Shown: positions 1 through 36,800 of the stretch, one piece after another | Position numbering within the stretch: position 1 is the stretch's first letter | Layout: every line of letters starts with the position of its first letter | Origin: Paralichthys olivaceus | Taxonomy: Eukaryota > Chordata > Actinopteri > Pleuronectiformes > Paralichthyidae | Direction: 5' to 3' | NCBI RefSeq assembly: GCF_024713975.1 | Contig: NC_091107.1 | Location: 17,847,501-17,911,500 of the forward strand | Length of the DNA: 64,000 nt | The notes under the pieces: model-generated | Database searches by the model: none | What the model saw: the letters and a program-made list of their open reading frames with translations, nothing else | Told to the model about the DNA's origin: nothing | Made by a program: the position numbers and the translations under genes

Positions 1-3000
1 TTCCCCTCAGCCCAGTACAAACGCTCCTCCTCTCTAATCCATGAGGGGAGGGCCTTGGTCAGCTGATGTAGCACCAGACAGTGGAGGAGTTAAGAGCTGT
101 GCCTCCCTCTCTGGGAAAAGGCCTTGGATGGAGACAAATAATCAAATAGAAGAGCCAGTCCTCCCTCCCGCCCCTTCTACTGTGACACCGTGCATCTCAT
201 GCACACTCCTCCTTCTTGCCTTGGTTAAACTACACAGATCCACCCCACCCCAACAAACACAAAATTCACAGAAGTGCAAAGTTAGCGTGGAGGGGGCCGA
301 GTGAACTCTAGCCTACTCTCTCCCATGGAACCCACTGAGACTGAGTAAACATTTGGACTAATATAGCAGCAGATGTACCCTTGACATTAACAGGAGGCTT
401 GCCCACCACCCACACCCACCCACCTCGAAGATGAGGAGATCGGTTCTCACTGTTAAGATGGCTCCTACCAAAGGTCCTCCAGCCACACTTAGTTAAACAA
501 ATGTCGACTGGACTAGGCTTCTGTCTCCAATAGCAAAACTGACATGTTCTCCCTGTGACAGCCTCGGCCCCTCTAGGGCGAGCATTAATCTCTGGGCTAA
601 GAAAACAGGCTGAATGTCTGTCTATAGCGTAACATTTGACGGAATGACAGTCACACACAAAATTAATCAGCAGCTTCCTAAACTTGCCTGGCATCATTGC
701 AAACGGGAAAGGCTGACAGATATCTACCCTTTAGTGTCTAGCCCACTTATTTCTAAGAAGCACCATAGCTGGAGGGGTTACAACAGAGCAAGCAAACAGT
801 TGACATAGTCCTACGTGAAGCGTGATATGCCCAGAACAGAGCCAGAAAGGTCAGAGGGTTGACAGGATGGAAGGACACAATCAATCCCGTTATTGAGCAG
901 ACTTTGCATTACTTTAAAAGTGCTGAGTGAGGTGAAGCTCGACAGACGGCAGCACTAGCAGGTGGCAAAGAAGCACAGCACACTTACAAAACAGTTAATT
1001 AATGATTCACATTAACGTCCGCGGCGAGCTTAGCACACAGGGACTCGGATACCTGAGCTAACACCGACAGAGAGACAGACTTCAAAGGGTGGAGGAGTAC
1101 AAGTGCATGACTAAGCACCATGACAACAGCTGAACCAGAGCCGTGGTTTGCCATGGGGATGGACAGACTACAAAGCCCTTCCTGAGTGGAGTGCAGAGCA
1201 CGACAGAGTCTGTCTGACGCTAAGCACTCGGAGTATGAACCTATTGAACCAACTGTCCGCTCTCAGGATAAACTGGTTAGCTTTACGTTTCAAAAAGAAG
1301 AAACTGCAGCACTAAAGCCTGACACATCTGTTAAATTTTTAAACATACAAATGTATTATGATATCTGGCAAGTGTTATTCCATTCTTCCAAAGCATAACA
1401 TAAGATGTGAACAGTATGAACATTCTATGTTACATCAGGTCCGTCAGTGACAACACCTAAATTATTCATCAGAGAGAAAAGAATATCTTGCGCCCACTGT
1501 GACATTCATGAGGCTAAACTGCGGACAGAGCTCACTTCACAGAAACCATTCTAGTTAATTGCGTAGGTTACCGTGTGCTTGTTAATAATTACATAAGAGC
1601 AATATCTGTATAAAAGAATTTGCTTGTTTATCATGGGAATTAAAAAACACCCTAAGAGGGCTTAGCAATAAACCAAAAATGTATCAATACTGACATTTAT
1701 AAGCTCTAACTCACCTAATTTTGCTTGTGTCGGTTAATCCGGTTTATACTTTCCCCAATGCGTGCATTCATGAACTGTCGGGCTTCGGCTATGTTCTGTA
1801 TCAACCTGCTGCATGTTTTCCCTCCTCACTCCCCCGTTGACCTGCGCTCACATTACCCATTAATAATAAACACCAACACTAATCAGGACACGTATTTAAA
1901 CACAAAAAAGTCCAACATTTTGCGTGCACACACAACAAGAGACTTAACGTGACGCACACAGGATATCCGGGTTAAAGTGAACTAAACGATCCAACATCAT
2001 CGATTAATGACTAAATAAATGTGATCATCAGTTTGTGTAAAGCGCGACAGGGACAAGGAGACACACAAATGCAGGAGAGAAGTTCAAGGCATAACATTGT
2101 GGGAGCTATCAAGTTTTTAGTGTGTGATGTCACTGATGTCCACAAATGTCTCTGGAATACTGTAAAATATACTGATACATTAAAAAAAACTATAAATCCT
2201 GCTCTTTGCTTTCTCATCTGTTTCTTCTCTTTTACATACCCGCTTGCTTACTATCATTGCAGAGGGAAAATGACCGTGGGTCAACAGCCAATAACACCCA
2301 AGTTACGGATATCTGAATAGCATCATTTACTAATAGGTGTGTTTGCTGTGTTCAGTTCAAACAATCACCCCTTAGGTGAAAACCCAGCAGAATATTGTGG
2401 GAACACTTTCATTTTGTGGACAGCAAAATAACAAAAACAAGAAAACTCACAATCAAAAATAATTTTCATTTTGAAAGAAGTGTTGTTTGTATTTAGGAAC
2501 AAAGTTTCCCATCAGTCAGCAATAGACTTCAAGTGACAATATTCATAACTTGGATTTTTTTACAATAAAAAAACTCTTCACATATGACTTCACAACCATT
2601 TTAAAGGTAGAAAGTCGCAATTGTGTTGCCGTCTTGTTGGTTTACAATGCCATTAAATCTGAATGAATTACACGATCTTTCTCCTGGTATGTGTAAAACA
2701 AATTGAATGGTTGTGGAGAATCTAAGAAAGCTAATGATATTTGGCATGTCTACATTGAAAAACATTTAAGTAAGTTAAATGTATACCTCCTGCTATGGTG
2801 CCTTGCTCAAGGATAACACGCCCCCAGAAACCAGCTGGGTTCAAAGAGGCACTTGGTTATTTACATTATACTGGCAAATATATGATGTATATGTATGTTC
2901 ACACATATATTTTGCATAGATATGTATCATTAAAATTGTGAACTCCCTTTCTGTCATTTATGTGTCAGCATATGTGTTCCTGTGTAGCAACATATCTTCA

Positions 3001-3028
3001 ACAACTTCCAGAGAGCACAAGAATTCAC
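1..3028 (-). other. NCOR1 intron, left edge
   Basis: Intron following the exon that ends at 3029. No further NCOR1 exon (SANT2, expected next) was found. The reading frames of 60-137 codons have no recognisable domain. A short segment near 2800 (GGTGCCTTGCTCAAGG) looks like a piece of an interspersed repeat. Confidence 0.5.
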
Positions 3029-26593
<23,565 letters not shown>

Positions 26594-27623
26594 CCTGGCT
26601 CAGTGCTACCGAGCTGCTGCGGCTTCACGGATCAGACACTTCAGCTAGACCATGTTTGGAGACACAAACCACCTATCCCAAGACAGAGACACATATTTGT
26701 TTGTTAAATGTCAGATTCTATTCAATACAGTGGACATATAAAACACTCTTTCTGCATGAAAAACTAAATCAGCAATATAAGATTACAACATAGTAAGACT
26801 GACAATATTGGATCAAAAGAAATACTGCAGCATCAACATAAAAGAGTAAAACAGGATATGAGCTATCAGTGTTGTCTATTGACCATGCAGTGCTAAAACA
26901 AGTTAGTATGCACAACACTAGACACAACTGGATGTGTCAGAAAGGTTCATATTAAAGTATATTTCATGTAAAGTATATTGATTAAAACAGATGCAGCCCA
27001 TCACCTTTCCCTGTATATTTTTTTTTTCTGAAATAAAGATAACTACTGTATTTTATCCATGCAGGTGAGAATTGGACCACTGCCCTGTTCATATCCCCTC
27101 CTGTTTCTAGTGCATTTAAAGTGGTTGGAATCAAATTTAAAATACACTCTTAAAGGTCTTAGTTTATCTTGAAGAGGAATTTTCTATCTTAAGGCCTTTA
27201 AATCAAAAGCGCGAACAATCTGTGAATAACAAGTGCATTCAAAAACATTAGGCCTACTATACAACTGGAGTGCTAGTAAACACTTTCATGCTTTGAAAAG
27301 TAAAATATTCTCTAGTCTGTTATAGAATTGCCAGCATTAGTATAAGTAAATGTTTATCTATATAAACAAAAAATATATTTTCACACAAAAAATTGTTAAG
27401 CTCTGCCAACTGTGAGCTTGAACAAAAAATGATTCATTCAAGAGGATGTAAAGTTACTTTGATCGTAATATATGGATAAATGAAATATAGAAAATGTATT
27501 TGCATTAATCCTTTCTTTTCTAAATGCATATCACATTTTATATATGAAAGATAATGGTAAATTAATGGAGTTCGACTGTTGTTGATTTTGTTATTTAAGT
27601 TCTTGTAAAAACAAATCTGCTTC

Positions 27624-27803
27624 TTACTGCCTCCACCAAGGAGGTTATGTTTTGCTCATGTCTATTTGTTTGTTGTCAGCAGAATTATGCAAAAACGACA
27701 AATATTTATGTGTGTGCAATTTTGGTGCAGCTTGATTGAATTTAAAGGAACTGTTGGATCTTGATGGAGGTATGCGCTCCACTGAGTGCCATTCTAGTTA
27801 AAA
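27624..27803 (-). repeat. Dispersed repeat copy (minus orientation)
   Basis: Carries ACCAAGGAGGTTATGTTTT, TTTTGGTGCAGCTTGATTGA and GAGTGCCATTCTAGTTA, the reverse complement of the consensus ends of the family copied at 39926, 55070, 59683, 60023 and 62961. Confidence 0.65.
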
Positions 27804-29899
27804 GGGGATTGGCAGGGTGTGTTGTTTCATAGTTAAAATATTTTGGGATTGTATAATGCTTCTAAGATTTTAATTAACTTGTTTTCTCAATTAACTGCTG
27901 TGCAGCAGTGGAAAGAACGTGTTGTCTCTAATCTCACATTGCATGGAAAACAAATATGAATACTGATCGTGGTTTCAACTTTGCTCTCATGTTGACACTA
28001 CTTCAGAATAGTATTTATCATGCTATCTTTAATTATTTTAATTCAACCCCCCACTTGAATTTAAACATATATGTTAGTTGGATAAAATTAGCAAGTTTAT
28101 TTTAGCTGCTTAACATGGATTGGCTCAGTGAAGCAATGTACAAAGAACAGAGACCTGGCCAGAGCAAGGGCACGGTGACTTCTGATGAATGTCTGCTAAT
28201 AAAAAAATATCACAGTGCTTTGCAAAAGAACAAACACAGATTTTCTTTTTGATTTGATATTTTAGGAAACAAAAACATGCTGCTAAACACGAGCAACAAA
28301 CATTCAGCTTCTTTCCTTCATTCTTCAGAGGGATTCATCATGTGACTTTGTGCTCTGCTGCTTCTATCATTTTATCTAGGTCTGCGAGATTTACAGCATG
28401 GCCACCATGCCTAGACATTATAATGCTAAATTCAGGGTTGGAAAAGCTACAACCACTGCCACCATAACAAGGGGGGGAAGCTGTTATTTTAATTTTTTTC
28501 AATCCACAGGCCACAGCATTTAGCGGGTCCCAGAATTAAATCCACTTTCACGATTTCATAAATACTAAAAATATCAACAGTGTCTCAATAATGTCAAGCT
28601 ATGGTCGCTAATGCTAGTCATCTAAATAAAGAGTTGGTTTTATATTTACCAGTTCTCATTAACAGGGATAGAACTTTGGACAAAATACAAGCAGTGACAA
28701 ATGGTGTCATGTCCTCTCCACATAACAGGTCATGAATCTGCATCTTAAGGATATAAGAGACTCATCTTCAGCAACATGTTTTGACTTGGAGCCAAACTCA
28801 CTGGGAACAAATAAATTGATGGAAAATGTTCACAAACATCAAAAGAAGGACTCAGAGAGATTTTTTTTATAATGCTCCAATTCTTAACTAGGATTTAGGT
28901 CGTACTTTTACTGTTCCACCTTTCCACAATTTGATCAGTTTATTCCAGGAGACTGACTTCCTATTTTTACAAGTACGGTAACAATAATTGAAACAGGAAA
29001 CAAGAAATGTTGCACATGGTGCGAGGAGGGATTATGTCATCTTTCTTGTGAGGTCCTGCTCTGCTGCAAATAGTCAACAACTTTCCTCCAAGTATTAAAA
29101 ACACTCATCATGCTCCCAATTCAAGGAAAAAAGGAGAGCTGGTGGGATGAAGTGTATGTCACAGCATTCCGCATGTTCAGCAAGGCACTAGGTCTCTGCA
29201 TCCTTTTTTTGTTCTGAGAATTCAGGGTGATATTAAAATGTTTATCATCTGAATCAGCTGCTGCAGCCATTGATAGTGTCCCCATTATCCACATCATCCT
29301 GCTTCTGCTTTTATAGTTACTTAAATAGAAATCCATGATAGGAATAATTAGTTGGATACATTCAAAGGCTGGTTTAAGCTGTACCACTCTCTCATCCCTG
29401 TTACCATAGATCATGAACGTAGCTGAAAGAAATGGAGATACATGAACTCCTGGGTGTTTTCTTCCACTTCTCTGTCATTGCCATTAGAACATGTTTGACT
29501 AATGTTTACCGGGATGGTTTAAGGCATTTTCAGAGCACAGACGTGCACATTGCTTTTGTCGTTTCCCGGTGAAGCTGTTGGTAAAGTTATATTTAGAACC
29601 CATCCACAGTGGTCCCTCCGGTGATGTTAATACACATCCGGCAGTCAGGGTGAGAATCTGGGCGCCGTGTACACCCCAGCCGTGAGAAATGCCGCCGCTG
29701 TGCGTTGTTATTGTTGTCTTTTACCACCACAGCATCACACAAACGCAATTGGATTTGTATCCTATCTTTGGGGGGGATGGGTCCACGACCGAGAGCTCCC
29801 CCGGAAATGCACCAAATACATGCGCCACGACGAACGCAGAGTAAAGAGTATGCTACTTTACCACTCCAGCGTTGAAGCGTGACGTTAGAGATGTTGTTG

Positions 29900-30832
29900 T
29901 TGTTGTCGCTAGCAAGCTAACTTAGCCTGTAATTCACCTTTGAATTCCCAACCACGTCGCCATCTTGCAAGGCAGATTTTCAGCGTAGACCGGGGCGCTT
30001 AAAAGCATGATAATGAGACATGTTGCTATGGTTCTCATGAGCGATTTGCACTCACCTCATATTTAGAATATATACGGATGGCAGAGGTGGGAATCCCCGG
30101 GCAGAAATATGTGGGAATAGTTGATTGTAAATCCGCGGGTCGGGGACTGTGGACGACTGAGCGGACTGAAGGCTGCGCCGCATTTGTCGGTCTATGTCCT
30201 GACAGGATAAAATAAATTGTCCCTACTCGGTTGAATTCACCGGATACTCATGCGCTTCAAAAAAAGTTTAGACATGAATAAAATTATAATATGTGCATTG
30301 ATTAAGTTGAATGACTCTGGCGTCAGTATTTTGATGAATAAAACTAAATGTTTTCTGTTGATTTTTATCTGCCTGTAAGGACAGACCGGTGTGACAGCTA
30401 AATGTTTCCCTCATACGCGATAACGTTGGTGGTGTTTGTGGTTTTCACCTTTAATAAATAGACTTTTCCCCTTAACAACTTCACTTGATCTCATCTTTTA
30501 TACGTATTCTTTGTTAAGATGCGCGAGGAAATAATTTTTCAATATTTTTTAGTTCTTGGATTCCCTCATGTTTTTGTTTTAAACCCAAATGAACGGAACA
30601 CGCGACAGTGATTCCTTGGGAGAAAATAGATTATTGTTTGGCTAAAAGGGGAAAGATGTTGCTTTGCTGGAGTTAGTTAGTTAGTGCTTTAAAGAGGAGG
30701 TCGCCTTAGATACAGCAGACAGACTTGCATGTACCCCCAGAGAGGAAGAAGAGGCAGACTACTGCATACCTGTTTTACACGTGGAACTATTTACATGTCC
30801 GATTTTTGTTTTCACACGGATTGTTTACGGTA
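29900..30832. promoter_or_regulatory. Divergent NCOR1/PIGL promoter region
   Basis: NCOR1 (minus) and PIGL (plus) start head to head here. CpG dinucleotides are clearly denser around 29640-30210 than in the flanking introns (for example ccgcgggtcggg near 30133). A YY1-type motif AAGATGGCG reads on the minus strand at 29966-29958, in the orientation expected near an NCOR1 transcription start. No good TATA box is seen for either gene. The head-to-head arrangement is also found in human. Exact transcription starts are inferred only. Confidence 0.6.
29959..29966 (-). promoter_or_regulatory. YY1-type site near NCOR1 start
   Basis: The plus strand reads gccatctt, that is AAGATGGC on the minus strand followed by GACG. 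AAGATGGCGGC-type sites just downstream of transcription starts are a known YY1 pattern in CpG promoters. Its orientation fits NCOR1. Confidence 0.45.
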
Positions 30833-33800
30833 ATGGTCAAAATAATGAGTATTTACCTTTGTGTCTTCATAGTTTTAGTCTTTCTAATATGGATAAAACT
30901 CATTTACCATCGTCAGCGGCGAGCTTTGACGAAGTCGTTGAAACATTTATGGAGCAGAGAAACTGACTGGTCTGACATCAGAGCTCTGGTTGTCACTGCG
31001 CATCCGGATGATGAATGTATGTTCTTCGCGCCAACGATTATACGACTCGTGGAGTTGAATGCCAGCGTTCATTTGCTGTGTTTATCTGAAGGTACGGTGA
31101 CAACACAGCAGTGGTTACACAATAAGTCACACGCTAGCAAGTCGATGTTAAGTTAGAGGACGAATTGTTACCTGTGGTCTGATGCTAACTAGTGTTAGCT
31201 AGTCTTAGTTACGTGTTTGAGCCATGTGAGTTAACAGAGAATAACAAAAGCTGATTTAAAGGAGGCAGTACATCACATTACATCACATACACGTGTAGTT
31301 ACAGTGTATGTACATGATCAGTCTCTGGTTTTGGGATTACTGTGTCTGACTGATACATCATATTGGCATGTGAGGTGCTAGAGACTACTGTGCACTGGTT
31401 TTATCTCTTAGGGCCTCCTTGCCTTAAAGTGGTTGAGTTTAAATGCACAATTGCTGCTGTCAATTACTGAAAGCAGCCAAAGCTGAAAACCATTTTCATT
31501 TATGAAACAGAGCACATTGAGGTTGATAAGTATAAATTCAAAATGTAAATATTCTAATATTCTAATTTAAAGAGTTAAAGAATCCCAGTATATATCACCG
31601 TCAGAATGATACAGTACAACAACTACAGACACTATTACACTAATACACAAATCATTAAAAGGACAAAACACATGACACTCAAACCTAATTAAAAGTGATC
31701 ACAGCTCTTGTTTGCCTTGAGCCATTATTTTACTTTACTTTTTAAAGTAGGATATGTAGGACGCTCCCTTATTGCAAACAGTAAGCCATTCCAACATCTA
31801 CTTCCCTTTACTGGCTGCACAGTCTTTCCAAATGTTGTACACCCAAATGACCCCATACAGTCCTCTTGAGTAGAGGCAGTAGTATTATTGCCAGTGTCAT
31901 TTTATTTAAAATAGAATAATTTAGATAGACACAACAGCATGAACATAAACAGCCTTGGATCAGTGACAATAGCACAAACTTGTGACACATGATTTTCAAT
32001 CTGTGTCACAGAGACAGAATTCATACTTCAAGTTTTCATTTCATTTTGTCTCCAAATATTACACAGGAAACTACTACAATCAAGGAGAACAACGTAAACA
32101 AGAACTTCTCAACAGCTGTGCCGTGTTGGGAATACCGGCCTCCAGAGTCACCATAGTCAACCATAAGTGAGCTGCCTTCTGCGCCAAACACACAACATAC
32201 ACGACAATATTTCCCTTGTGTGCCTTTGTAATGTTGACAACACTGAATTTGTGTTGCCTACGATGTGTGATGTTGAATGCAAAGATTTGTGTGTTGAACA
32301 TGATTGTGCTGTCCATTTTCAACAATCAGTATTGTTTGAAACAGACTAATTAGTCGCTATAAAAAATAGTCGCATAGCAAAATGTACCTTCTCTGTCTTA
32401 AGTTCAGGACTCAGGTCTCAGCATTTCTGCCTGTTGGAGCTTATCAGTCAGAGATGACCACAATTCATACTCATGCTACTACAACAGAGGCAAAACAATG
32501 CAAGTTCAAGTACAGTACATGCTATCTTTTTGTGATCTGGCTTCACTAAGCCCCATATTGGTTGTCCTGGTAACCTCTTAAAGTCTTTTTCTACAGAGTG
32601 AATATATATCTTGTCTGCCGATGAATAAACTACATATATTGACCATGCAATGCAAATACAGTTAATTGATATCAGACTGTTTCTACTGCTAGAGTGGGAA
32701 AGTGAGACAAGATAAGAAGTTAATGTGTAATGAGGTCTGTCAGTCTGAAATGGTCGTTTGTAACCATGGGAAATATTTAACAGAGGTCAATAATGTTTAT
32801 ACTAAAAGACATCAGAGGGTCTAGTTTTTATTATTATTATAGTCACAGAGTCTCCTCATCTGGTTCTGTGACTCAGTGACCGAATACGAGAGTAGAAGCA
32901 TCAATACTGTCACAATCCTCTCAGGAATCAAAGAATCTTCTTCAGTTAAAATGACACAATAATAATTATTGTGTATTTATTCTGTGTGCTAATCTGTCCA
33001 TCTGTTTGTGCGAAGCTCTGAGTGGACATATTAAAATTATGGAACAGAAAACATATTACACTCATTTATAAAGATATATTCTCTTTTTCACCAGGTAGCT
33101 CAGGTTGCATGTTGATTTGCAGGTAACATATGAAAGTTTCAGTGGATTTTTGTTTTTTGTCTTGGAAAACCTTTAAACATAATTTCGTCTCAGTGTACGA
33201 AATGATCAGTTGGGGGGGAAGTTGTTCTCCAACAAATACGGTTTAAAGAAATATTCTTAGAAACGTCTTTTGGATGGTAGCTTATTCCTCTCAGTTGTCC
33301 AGGAACCATAAATCAAAAAGAACCATAAAGAAAATTATTCACATCAAATGAAAATGTATCACTTAACTGAATAAAATATTTATTTTTGAAATGCCATGAA
33401 CTATATATAGAAATAGATTAAGTTTTCTCAATGTGGCTATAAACAGACTTATTCACAACATTTGTTATTTTATGTTCAAAGTGGCAAACACAACTCAGAG
33501 ACAAACTTTATTGTTGTCCCTCTTATTTTTTTTTTCTACATCTTGTTTTGTTGTTGATGCAGCTGTAAGGCTTTCAGTCCCCACAGCTCTGGATATTAGC
33601 AAGGTCAAGTTACAGAGAAAATAGTTGTTGAAGGTCATGTTGAAAAAGCAGGAATTTGTTTCCCCCGTGGAATGGATCAACCCTGCAGCTTCCCTTGAAA
33701 ATGTTTGGAGTTTCTAAGAACCTCAGAGCAGTGTACATGTGAGAGTGTGCATGTTGGCTAGTCAGGAGAGCTGGATGAACTCTGGCACTAACCTGGAACT

Positions 33801-36800
33801 CACAGTAATAAGCTGGCAGCCTGCCAAGGTCGTCTGCCTCAACCAACATTGTTGTGTGTGTCCCTGTGCTTGTATCTTTGTCAGGACCATTTTAAGCATA
33901 GACCCTACAGGGTGAGGACATTTTTAGAAAGTGAGGACATTTTGACCCGGTCCTCTCTTTTCAAAGGGCTGTTTGAGGGTTAAGACTTGGTTTTAGGATC
34001 AGGGCTAGAATTAGGCATTTAGTTTAGATGGATAAGGTTAGGGTAAGTGGAATGTATTATGTAAATGAGTCTCCTCACTAAGATAAAGGTACAAACGTGT
34101 GTGCACATGTGTGTATGCATGTGTGTGTGTCTGTGACTTCACAGTTTTATCATCTTGTGCACACAGAATAAAGCTGAACTTTGATCTCAGTGCTGTCTGC
34201 ACTTCTGTTGAACTGGAGTGTTGCCCACTTTCCCTTTCTGTGTATTCTGTTGTTTGCCCAAAACACACACCTAATCAGCACTTTGAGATCCCCAGCCCTG
34301 CTCACTCACAACCAAGCTCTCTCTCTCTTTCTGCCTCCCTCTCCCTGCCTCCCTCTCTCCCCTCCTCCTCCTGTCCATGTCTGCTGGATCCAACTGCCAA
34401 GGACTGTGGATACATTTTGGCAGCCCTCTGAGCGCTGCTAATGTAGGTCATTCCAAACAGCTTCCCTCTTTGTGTGTCTTTACATGGTTAGCGAGGCTCT
34501 GGCTTTTTGCTCTTAACCTTCTCTGGCCACATATAACCCTGTTTTTTCTCACTCGTCATTTTATTATGCACAAAGAGGGAAGGGGGGGGGGGGGGGGTGC
34601 AATGCAAAAAACACCAGTTCATTATAAACACAACACAATAAAGTGTAGAAAAATAGTGCTTCAGCCAGACAAATCAAAAGTGTTTGAAACAAAGTCAAGT
34701 GTGAAACAGGCAACATGTCTATTTAAATAAGGACTGTGGCTCAAGAACTGGAATTGAATGTCTTAACTTGATGCAACTCTTTAGTTCTGCTTGGGCAAAA
34801 CATTTGCCTTTGTCTTTTCTGCCAAACACTAACCAGGACATGTGCTCTGCATTGGAAAGTCAGCCTTGTCTTAATTTGTCTTATAACGCCACTTCAAATC
34901 CAGCAACATCCTCTGTCCCCTCCACGAGGTCAGGAAAAACTACCTGAAAAAACGTAGAAACCTCAGAGAAATGTGTGTGAGGTATCTCTCTCCCAGGACG
35001 GACAGAAGTGCAACAGATGTTGCGTTTAACAAAGCACATCAACAAAATAACAATATTCATAACATTCATGAGAAAAGACAGTGTCTAAAAAGTGTTTTAA
35101 GTATTAATACAAACGATAATTTCAGACAGAGATGAAGGGAGCAGCAAAGACAATTGTAATGATAGCTGTTTGCTCAGTAATACTTATAGTTATACTGTCC
35201 AATTTGTTGGATTACAGGAGTCAGGGACGCAGTGTGGGTTATGTTTCCTGACGACAGATCTGGGTGAAACTTTCCCACTCATAACTGCAGACCGGTTCTC
35301 TAAGATGACAGTAAAAACACGTGGATTCTGTTGTAAAATAGGCTTTTCGCTTTAATGCACACTGAATAGGACAGCTGTGTTGACAGTATCTGGGGCTCCA
35401 GTGCATGTTGGGGCCTTTGTGATCAAGCTGGATCTGAGCACGCTCTGCTGCCTCTCCATTCGCACTGGCTTGACCTCTGTCTGCTCCCTGGGCTCCATTA
35501 TAGCTGCGAAGATCCAGCCATTCCACTTCTTTATTACATTATCCATCAGACTGAACTGAGGCCTCTCACCCACCACTTGTCTCTGTAATTCTGAAAATGT
35601 TTCTCTGTCCCTGATAACAACCTGTAATATAATATTAATGTAAAAATCTCATGTCAGAAATTAATCCCAATCTGGAATCTTTAGTTTTTGATTAGTGTAA
35701 TTCTCTGTATGATTGTCAAACTAAAGCTCAGCACGATTTTCTGAAAAGGGAAAGTAGAATTTACTACTCACACACACACACACACACTTTAAATATACAT
35801 TGATCGATGGTCAAAATAGCCTGGGCTGATTTATAAGCACATGGCGGGGCGCAGTAAATTATGGAGAGATGTTCCAGCCCTGTCACTGACCTCAGGCTGT
35901 GCTTTTATCCCAGATACATTTGTCACCACCACACACTGGCCTCTGCACAGTAAAACTGTTCAATTCCCAGTTATTGAATTCTGCAGGCAGCAGAAAACGT
36001 ACTTTATCACATTACAGAAATTTTGTTCTGTCTTCTTTTAAAAGAAAACTAACAACATTATTTCCTTTTATTTTCCTGAAAGCTTATTTCCTTAACGTGA
36101 CGGAATATTAGCAAAAGTTTGTAAATCATCACAGGAAGAAAAACATCTGTTGCTGTTGTAACTATAGTTGTAACTACCTTATTACACTTGGATATTGTGG
36201 GTGTACTGGAGGCATTTAGTGGCATCTCAACCATTTCCAGCAGGACATATAATCTGACTGTGTGGACAGAAGTCTGGCACTTTCACAGGCCTGTGGTCCA
36301 TGTGACCAGACTAAACAAGCTCTCTCTCTCTCTCTCCCTCATACACACACACACAGAATCCCCTTACTGGGCCAAAGTTCAACAGCTGCATATAGATGCC
36401 TGCAAGCAATTAGACATCCATATGCAAAGCTAGAACAGGGAGCCAGGGAGGTTACTTTAGGACATTTGTACTGTTGCCATGGCGAAGTTGACACTCGGCC
36501 TGCATCCTGCTTGTGAAAGGTCAGGTGTCTGATATCTTTTGTTCATTTTTCTTTTTCCCCCTCCTTGCCAACTTGTGCTTAGCTACGGTTGTCAGGCTGT
36601 AAGACATAATAATATATAATAAATAAATAAATGCAGCAGAGCAGAAGAGACCTTGTGTTAGAACATGAGATACAACGAAACAGATTAATTCGAGATTGGC
36701 ACAAACGATTACATGTTTCCATCATTTTTTTTTAGCTCACATACATGAGGACATTGAGGTTATATTTAATTAATTGAGGCATCTCTTCAGATAAGACAAT

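Larger units (their letters stand above)
26594..30240 (-). other. ncor1: NCOR1 first intron and 5' untranslated region (candidate first exons)
   Basis: No coding exon was found between the NCOR1 start codon and the divergent promoter. Two possible untranslated first exons are visible on the minus strand. One ends at 29938 (CAAAG then GTGAAT) and carries the AAGATGGCG motif at 29966-29958. The other ends at 30056 (ATGAG then GTGAGT). A CA- and AT-rich intron fills 26700-29400, including one dispersed repeat copy at 27624-27803. Which exon is used cannot be decided without transcript data. Confidence 0.5.

Noticed and set aside
308..697. 129-codon minus-strand frame tested as the next NCOR1 exon
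   Set aside because: Does not contain SANT2 or any NCOR1 motif.
34099..34431. 110-codon plus-strand frame
   Set aside because: Covers TG- and CT-rich low-complexity sequence in a PIGL intron and has no domain.
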